Shown here: piece after piece, positions 4,864-8,479 of the stretch
Position numbering within the stretch: position 1 is the first letter of the stretch
Layout of the letters: each line of letters starts with the position of its first letter
Assembly (NCBI GenBank): GCA_003224515.1
Contig: QHZC01000404.1
Span: 1 to 8,479 of the forward strand
Length of the DNA stretch: 8,479 nt
Reading direction: 5' to 3'
Source: Acidobacteriota bacterium
Lineage (GTDB): Bacteria; Acidobacteriota; Terriglobia; Acidiferrales; UBA7541
The notes under the pieces: model-generated
Databases searched by the model: none
What the model was told of the DNA's origin: nothing
Seen by the model: the letters and a program-made list of their open reading frames with translations, nothing else
Program-made: the position numbers and the translations under genes

Positions 4864-6325
4864 TCCTAACGTGGATGATTTCTACAAACATGTTGTTGAG
4901 CAAAAAGAGGCTCACAAAGCAGACGCGAGTCTGAAAAAAGGCTTGAAGTGCTTTGGAAATGCGGGCGCGTACGGTCCCCTGGTGGAGTTGAACGAGCAAA
5001 ACGAAGGTGCGGACGTGACGTTAGATGTGTACTCCGGCGAGCACTACCACCGGCAAAGCATACGGGAACAGGAAGTCCCAGGCCCGTTTTACTTCCCGCC
5101 GGTCGCGAGTCTGATAACCGCCGGCGGCAGGCTACTTTTAGCGCTCGCCGAAAAAAGCGTCACCGATGCCGGCGGCACTTATCTGTTTTGCGATACAGAT
5201 TCGATTTGCGTAGTCGCCAGCGAAAAAGGCGGATTCTCGCGCGGAGGAGCACGCGCGGATTTAAGTTGCCTGGAAGGGGCGGACATGCGGGAATTCGACC
5301 CGGTCCCTTGCCTATCGCGCGATACCGTGGTGAAAATCTCAGAACGCTTCGCCTCTCTCAACCCGTATGGCTTTGATGGAACGATTCTCAAAGTGGAGGA
5401 TGTGAATTACGTCGACGGAGATCCTAGTAAGCCTTTTCGCGACTTGCACGGCTACGCCATCAGCGCCAAGCGGTACTGTCTTTTCGAGGGGAAGCACGTC
5501 CGGAAAATCGTAGACGCAAAAGCCCACGGCATCGGCTATTTGATGAGCCCTATTCGGCGCAAGCCAGATAAGGATGAGGATCAGTTTGCCGTAGAGTTCT
5601 GGCGAAAGGTTTTGCAGAACGAAGGTATCGCCTTCAAGAGTGGCGAGCCGGACTGGTTAGATCGCCCAGCCATGATGAGGATTCCCGTAAGTTCACCGGC
5701 GGTACTTGGAAGGCTGAAGGATTTTTGCAGGCCCTACGATTTCGTTCTTGCTCCGGTCATTCGCGATGGAGACCTCGCCTTGGACGGAGAAGCAGACAAG
5801 CCTATTCTCGTGACCCGCTTTACTAAGAACAGTCAAGAATTGAGCACAGTCGAATACTACAACGTGCGCACGGGTGAACCCTGCCGCATCACCACCGGTG
5901 AACCCAGGAGCAAGGACATCATTCCCGTGCGCTCCTACCGCTCAATACTAGATACTTACGTGAACAATGCAGAATCAAAATTCAACGGACCGGACGGAAA
6001 GCAATGCTGCATTTGGACTCGCGGCATGCTTCAGAGAATGCATGTAGTGGCGAACGAACACCGCTATTGCGGGAAGGATGTCAAACGAAAGCTAGAGCAG
6101 GGGCCAGTGGATCATGAGATCGAATTCAAGTGCAACGTTTATGAGAACGGACGGATAGCGGCAGCCCCCGAAACTCTCCGGCAATTGGCGATATTTTCCG
6201 AACGTCAAATTAGAAAGGAAACTGGAGTTCGTCGTGACACGATCCGGCTAATCCGCCACGGCAATGTCGTAAAGCGGTCTACATACCAGAAGATGATTAA
6301 TTTTCTCAAAAAGCATGCCAGCTAG
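4799..6325 (+). CDS. Family B DNA polymerase, C-terminal part: palm motifs B and C, thumb, C-terminal HTH (frame-disrupted)
   Basis: This is the second half of the split PolB, 508 residues from a GTG at 4799. That GTG is probably just the first in-frame codon after the break, and no good ribosome site supports it. Motif B is KCFGNAGAYG (50-59), with K50, N54, Y58 and G59. YFPPVASLITAGGRLLLAL (98-116) is the helix before motif C, YLFCDTDSI (128-136), with catalytic D132 and D134. The thumb-side KxY motif is AKRYCLF (223-229; K224, Y226). Residues 300-450 hold a less familiar segment with GKQCCIWTRGMLQR and HRYCGKDVKRKLE. Residues 463-505 (LAIFSERQIRKETGVRRDTI and the following YQKMINFLKKH) look like a Cro/XRE-type helix-turn-helix, an unusual addition for PolB. 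Joined to the first part, the enzyme would have about 966 residues, a full-length size. All five polymerase/exonuclease signatures are intact, so the break looks recent, artefactual or recoded. Confidence 0.82.
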   Translation: MVPVGKQEGMKPVKLLGKIPIDPNVDDFYKHVVEQKEAHKADASLKKGLKCFGNAGAYGPLVELNEQNEGADVTLDVYSGEHYHRQSIREQEVPGPFYFPPVASLITAGGRLLLALAEKSVTDAGGTYLFCDTDSICVVASEKGGFSRGGARADLSCLEGADMREFDPVPCLSRDTVVKISERFASLNPYGFDGTILKVEDVNYVDGDPSKPFRDLHGYAISAKRYCLFEGKHVRKIVDAKAHGIGYLMSPIRRKPDKDEDQFAVEFWRKVLQNEGIAFKSGEPDWLDRPAMMRIPVSSPAVLGRLKDFCRPYDFVLAPVIRDGDLALDGEADKPILVTRFTKNSQELSTVEYYNVRTGEPCRITTGEPRSKDIIPVRSYRSILDTYVNNAESKFNGPDGKQCCIWTRGMLQRMHVVANEHRYCGKDVKRKLEQGPVDHEIEFKCNVYENGRIAAAPETLRQLAIFSERQIRKETGVRRDTIRLIRHGNVVKRSTYQKMINFLKKHAS

Positions 6326-6420
6326 TGCGCTGCAGTTACGCGCAAGCCGGTGCAAGGCGGGCTAACTAGAGACCAAGGGCTCTTGTAGCGGGTCGTGGAA
6401 TCTCAAGAAGTCTGAGCATT

Positions 6421-7833
6421 TCATCGACGCTGAAGATCGATGAAAACGGACATCGGCACCTTGCGCCGGAACTCTCGCCTCTTCATCTCTGCCTGGATGA
6501 TTTCACCGATACCAGCGACTGCGAATCCAGCGGCAGGAAGGGCCAACGAAAACGCTCCCGAAGCTATCGCACCTCCGAGAGTTGGTACGGCCCACTTCAA
6601 CAACTCGCGGTCAATCGCTTCCCACTCGGATTGCGCCTGACTGAAAGCCTGACTAAGCTCGTCTCGGAAATCGCGGGCGAGGCTTTCCGATTTGAAAGGA
6701 TCAGGTTCCCCTCCCACTGTGTTCCATAGCTTTCGCATATAAGAACGAAAACCCTCTAAGCGGCCCTCTTGCCTAATCGAGCAAGCAAATTTTGAATCCA
6801 CGTTGTCCAGAAACTTAAACGTCAGCTTCTGAAATGCATTTGTCAGGGGGCTCCAGACTTGAGCAGTTGCGTCCAACTTCTCTGTCGCGCCAAGAATCTC
6901 CTTCCATCTGAACCTCACGTTAGTGTATGGGAAAGCGCCGGTTGCCTGACAAATGTACATTCCCATTTCCAGGTTTGCTCCCATGCGAGCCGCCATTACT
7001 TGCGCTGGCATACGATCTAGAGTCACGTTCGGCAGAAAGGGATTATTCGCTCGCGTCTCCTCCAAATAGTTCAAAACCTTCCGGACCTCTTCGTCGGAAA
7101 TTCCAGGAGTCGCTTCCCTCGTCATCCGTTCTAGGTAGCTTCGCGGCGCCAAAAGGAATGTGTCCCTTGTGCGCTGTTTCATCGTCGATTTATCGAGGTC
7201 TTCAGCTGATAACTCGACTCCTTCTAGCCGTTTTGCCGCGAGATTCCAGGTTTCGACACGCAGCTGCCGGATGAAATCTCCGGGGTCAGGGAGCAGAACC
7301 ACCAGACCCGCCGCAATCCACGGTGTCAGCAACATGAGATGATAGACGAGTCGAATGGTCTGGAGTTTCCACTCGCCAGGACGGTGAAGTGGATTGAATT
7401 CCTCTGCTATTAGATTTGGGTTCTCGAAAGGATTTACCAGAATGATCTGGTCGGCATAGAGACAGAAGCGGAACACGTTATGCAGCATCGCCTCGGGCTC
7501 ATTTTCACCAAGATACAACGCCTTCAGAGTAGAGTCAGGCGCGGGCATTGTGTGTTGAGGGTCTGCGTCAATGGGCCAAAGTTGCGCTATGAAACTGTAG
7601 AATTCGCGAATTTGAGCATCCGTCATTCCATCCTTGACCTTGTTCCAGGGCCTCCCCAAGCCAAATATCTCGTCCATCGCTGACAGTAGAGCAATATTCT
7701 TATCTCGCAGAGTCAGCGATGAACTCGCTACTTGGGACCTCGTTTTGCGTCCGGTATCGAGGGGTTGGCAACACTTCTTGTATTTCCTCCCCGAGCCACA
7801 GTCGCAAGGATCATTTCGGCCAAGTCGTGACAT
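6421..7833 (-). CDS. SEC-C motif protein of unknown function with C-terminal hydrophobic segment
   Basis: The product has 470 residues from the ATG at 7833. It opens with a SEC-C zinc-binding motif, RNDPCDCGSGRKYKKCC (residues 6-22; ligands C10, C12, C21, C22), the module found at the SecA tail and at the ends of many unrelated proteins. The body (about 40-400) is mostly helical and charged and I do not recognise it. Residues 414-443 are hydrophobic and Gly/Ala-rich (WAVPTLGGAIASGAFSLALP and on to GIG), enough for one membrane helix or a tight hairpin, followed by a basic tail (MKRREFRRK). The frame is open to an ATG at 7974, but the SEC-C motif is usually N-terminal and the longer form would overlap the small gene at 7896-8054, so 7833 is preferred. 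No clear ribosome site is seen. It converges on PolB with a 95-bp gap. Cargo, defence or flanking host function cannot be told apart. Confidence 0.75.
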   Translation of the reverse strand: MSRLGRNDPCDCGSGRKYKKCCQPLDTGRKTRSQVASSSLTLRDKNIALLSAMDEIFGLGRPWNKVKDGMTDAQIREFYSFIAQLWPIDADPQHTMPAPDSTLKALYLGENEPEAMLHNVFRFCLYADQIILVNPFENPNLIAEEFNPLHRPGEWKLQTIRLVYHLMLLTPWIAAGLVVLLPDPGDFIRQLRVETWNLAAKRLEGVELSAEDLDKSTMKQRTRDTFLLAPRSYLERMTREATPGISDEEVRKVLNYLEETRANNPFLPNVTLDRMPAQVMAARMGANLEMGMYICQATGAFPYTNVRFRWKEILGATEKLDATAQVWSPLTNAFQKLTFKFLDNVDSKFACSIRQEGRLEGFRSYMRKLWNTVGGEPDPFKSESLARDFRDELSQAFSQAQSEWEAIDRELLKWAVPTLGGAIASGAFSLALPAAGFAVAGIGEIIQAEMKRREFRRKVPMSVFIDLQRR

Positions 7834-7895
7834 CGTTCGAAAATCATGCGGAGGTGCGTTCCGGCCTTCACGCGATCCCGTGTTGATGATAATAA

Positions 7896-8054
7896 TCAGG
7901 CGCAGTGACATCGAACCGATCCGACTCCTGCGAAATGTTGTGCTGCAGCTCTCGAATCGAATGGACCGTGCCACCTCCCATTTGAGGGATGGGTGCCGCC
8001 AGCCTTTCCTCTACCGTAGTTGCAGTGTCCACAGTCGCCCCGGTGCACTACCAT
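7896..8054 (-). CDS. Small cysteine-containing hypothetical protein (GRWxGPF type)
   Basis: From the ATG at 8054 this encodes 52 residues; an in-frame TTG at 8093 would give 65. The sequence has HRGDCGHCNYGRG (4-16), then NGRWHGPFDSRAAAQHF (25-41), and ends with RCHCA. A CxxC near the N-terminus, a GRWxGPF core followed by a short Ala-rich helix, and a second cysteine pair at the end recall small zinc-finger-like hypothetical proteins scattered in proteobacteria and other soil bacteria. Their function is unknown to me. The final cysteines are C-x-C rather than CxxC, which may weaken metal binding. It lies 62 bp upstream of the SEC-C gene on the same strand and may share its transcript. No strong ribosome site is seen, so confidence is moderate. 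Confidence 0.5.
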   Translation of the reverse strand: MVVHRGDCGHCNYGRGKAGGTHPSNGRWHGPFDSRAAAQHFAGVGSVRCHCA

Positions 8055-8189
8055 CCTGTGACCGCGCGCCCGCAGTTTTCGTACACATACCAAGTCATTG
8101 CGTTGATCTACTGGCGCGTTCTAACACAAAAGGATCGGCAAATCACCAGTCAGTGTTAGCTCTCCCGCGCGCCCGCCCACGCGCCCGCC

Positions 8190-8217
8190 GCACGGCCGAA
8201 CGCGCACGGCCGAACGC
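8190..8217 (+). repeat. Perfect 14-bp tandem duplication in C-rich DNA
   Basis: GCACGGCCGAACGC occurs twice in direct succession (8190-8203 and 8204-8217). The surrounding stretch, about 8161-8240, is strongly C-rich on the plus strand and has low complexity. No gene covers it. It may be a slippage product in intergenic DNA. Confidence 0.7.
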
Positions 8218-8246
8218 CGCACACACGCCGCGCCGCTCTGCGCTCT

Positions 8247-8281
8247 GTTAACTCAGATGTACAGGCGGTTAACTCCGAAGT
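8247..8281 (+). repeat. Paired GTTAACTC repeats, possible insertion sequence end
   Basis: GTTAACTCAGATGT (8247-8260) and GTTAACTCCGAAGT (8268-8281) match at 12 of 14 positions and are 21 bp apart, two helical turns. The first is preceded by T and followed by ACA, giving a TGT...ACA shape. Adjacent direct copies of about 20 bp are typical of transposase binding sites at IS21-type ends. This is inference: no transposase gene is in the window, and it would have to lie to the right. Confidence 0.35.
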
Positions 8282-8479
8282 GACGAGGTGGGCCCGTTTT
8301 TCCCGTGCGCTCCACTACCCCGTCAAATCGAGTCTGGGAGAAGGGAAAGGGACCCCCTTAGAGCCCCCCAACAGTGAGGTGAGAACTGAGTCGAACCTGC
8401 ATCGACGCTGACTGAGTGGGCGGGTGTGTTGCGGCCGTGAGTTGGGCGTGGGTGAGCGGCAATGCGCGCGTGGGGTGCC

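Larger units (their letters stand above)
1..6325. mobile_element. Casposon-like element (Cas1 + PolB + HNH + HTH), partial
   Basis: The stretch holds a Cas1 integrase, a family B DNA polymerase, an HNH-type protein and a helix-turn-helix protein, with two further small or unknown genes, and no recognisable CRISPR interference gene or array. This gene set is the hallmark of casposons, transposons whose integrase is Cas1 and which carry their own PolB. The layout is divergent: Cas1 leftward, the other genes rightward from 1099. Limits are gene-based only. The left end lies outside the window, and no terminal inverted repeat or target duplication could be paired. The right limit is set at the PolB stop, since convergent genes of different character begin after it. 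Alternatives are a Cas1-PolB island without transposon ends, or a CRISPR adaptation locus whose cas2 and array lie to the left. Confidence 0.55.
8055..8479. other. Region without a recognised gene
   Basis: Beyond the two repeat features, I find no convincing coding frame on either strand. The first part holds a CTAACAC/GTGTTAG inverted repeat (8121-8127 and 8153-8159). After 8282 the plus strand becomes G/T-rich (about 8400-8479), the reverse of the C-rich skew at 8161-8240. A frame starting beyond the right edge cannot be excluded. Confidence 0.4.

Noticed and set aside
6326..6344. Hairpin TGCGC/GCGCA just after the PolB stop as a terminator
   Set aside because: The stem is only 5 bp with a 9-nt loop and no T-run follows.
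7834..7974. Longer N-terminus for the SEC-C protein
   Set aside because: It would overlap the small protein gene, and the SEC-C motif normally sits at the very N-terminus in such proteins.
7634..8251. Long plus-strand open frame
   Set aside because: It is antisense to the SEC-C and small GRWxGPF genes, arginine/serine-rich and without family features.
8388..8397. tRNA T-arm-like sequence (GGTTCGACTC on the minus strand)
   Set aside because: No matching acceptor stem, anticodon arm or D-arm could be found in the 70 bases where they should be.

Overview
This window is from a bacterial chromosome or large replicon with GC a little above 50% by eye. Shine-Dalgarno sites and tightly packed or overlapping genes are visible. 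A free-living soil-type bacterium such as an acidobacterium or actinobacterium fits the families I recognise, but no rRNA or core gene is present to fix the taxon.

Left part (1-6325): a module with the gene content of a casposon-like (Cas1-encoding) mobile element. A Cas1 integrase runs leftward off the window edge (746 to 1). It is not obvious as a complete reading frame because its stop lies outside the window. Diverging from it, on the plus strand, are an unrecognised basic protein (1099-1968), a noncoding stretch with about 60-bp-spaced iteron-like repeats (1984-2180), and a compact operon. The operon encodes a helix-turn-helix protein (2227-2757), a small HNH-type zinc protein (2754-3062), a small protein that may bind ssDNA (3043-3411) and a family B DNA polymerase with DEDDy proofreading exonuclease. 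The polymerase is broken by a +1 frame change near 4797 into two overlapping reading frames (3424-4863 and 4799-6325). Its C-terminus carries an apparent extra helix-turn-helix. Cas1 plus PolB plus HNH plus HTH, with no cas interference genes, is the casposon signature: Cas1 would act as the transposase and PolB would replicate the element. The left terminal repeat and the rest of Cas1 are outside the window, so element ends cannot be tested here.

Right part (6421-8054, minus strand): converging on the polymerase are a 470-residue protein with an N-terminal SEC-C zinc motif and a C-terminal hydrophobic segment, preceded by a small cysteine-containing protein of a GRWxGPF type. These are probably cargo or flanking host genes of unknown function.

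Far right (about 8055-8479): no convincing gene. It holds a C-rich low-complexity stretch with a perfect 14-bp tandem duplication and a pair of GTTAACTC repeats at 21-bp spacing, which may be the end of an insertion sequence extending beyond the window.
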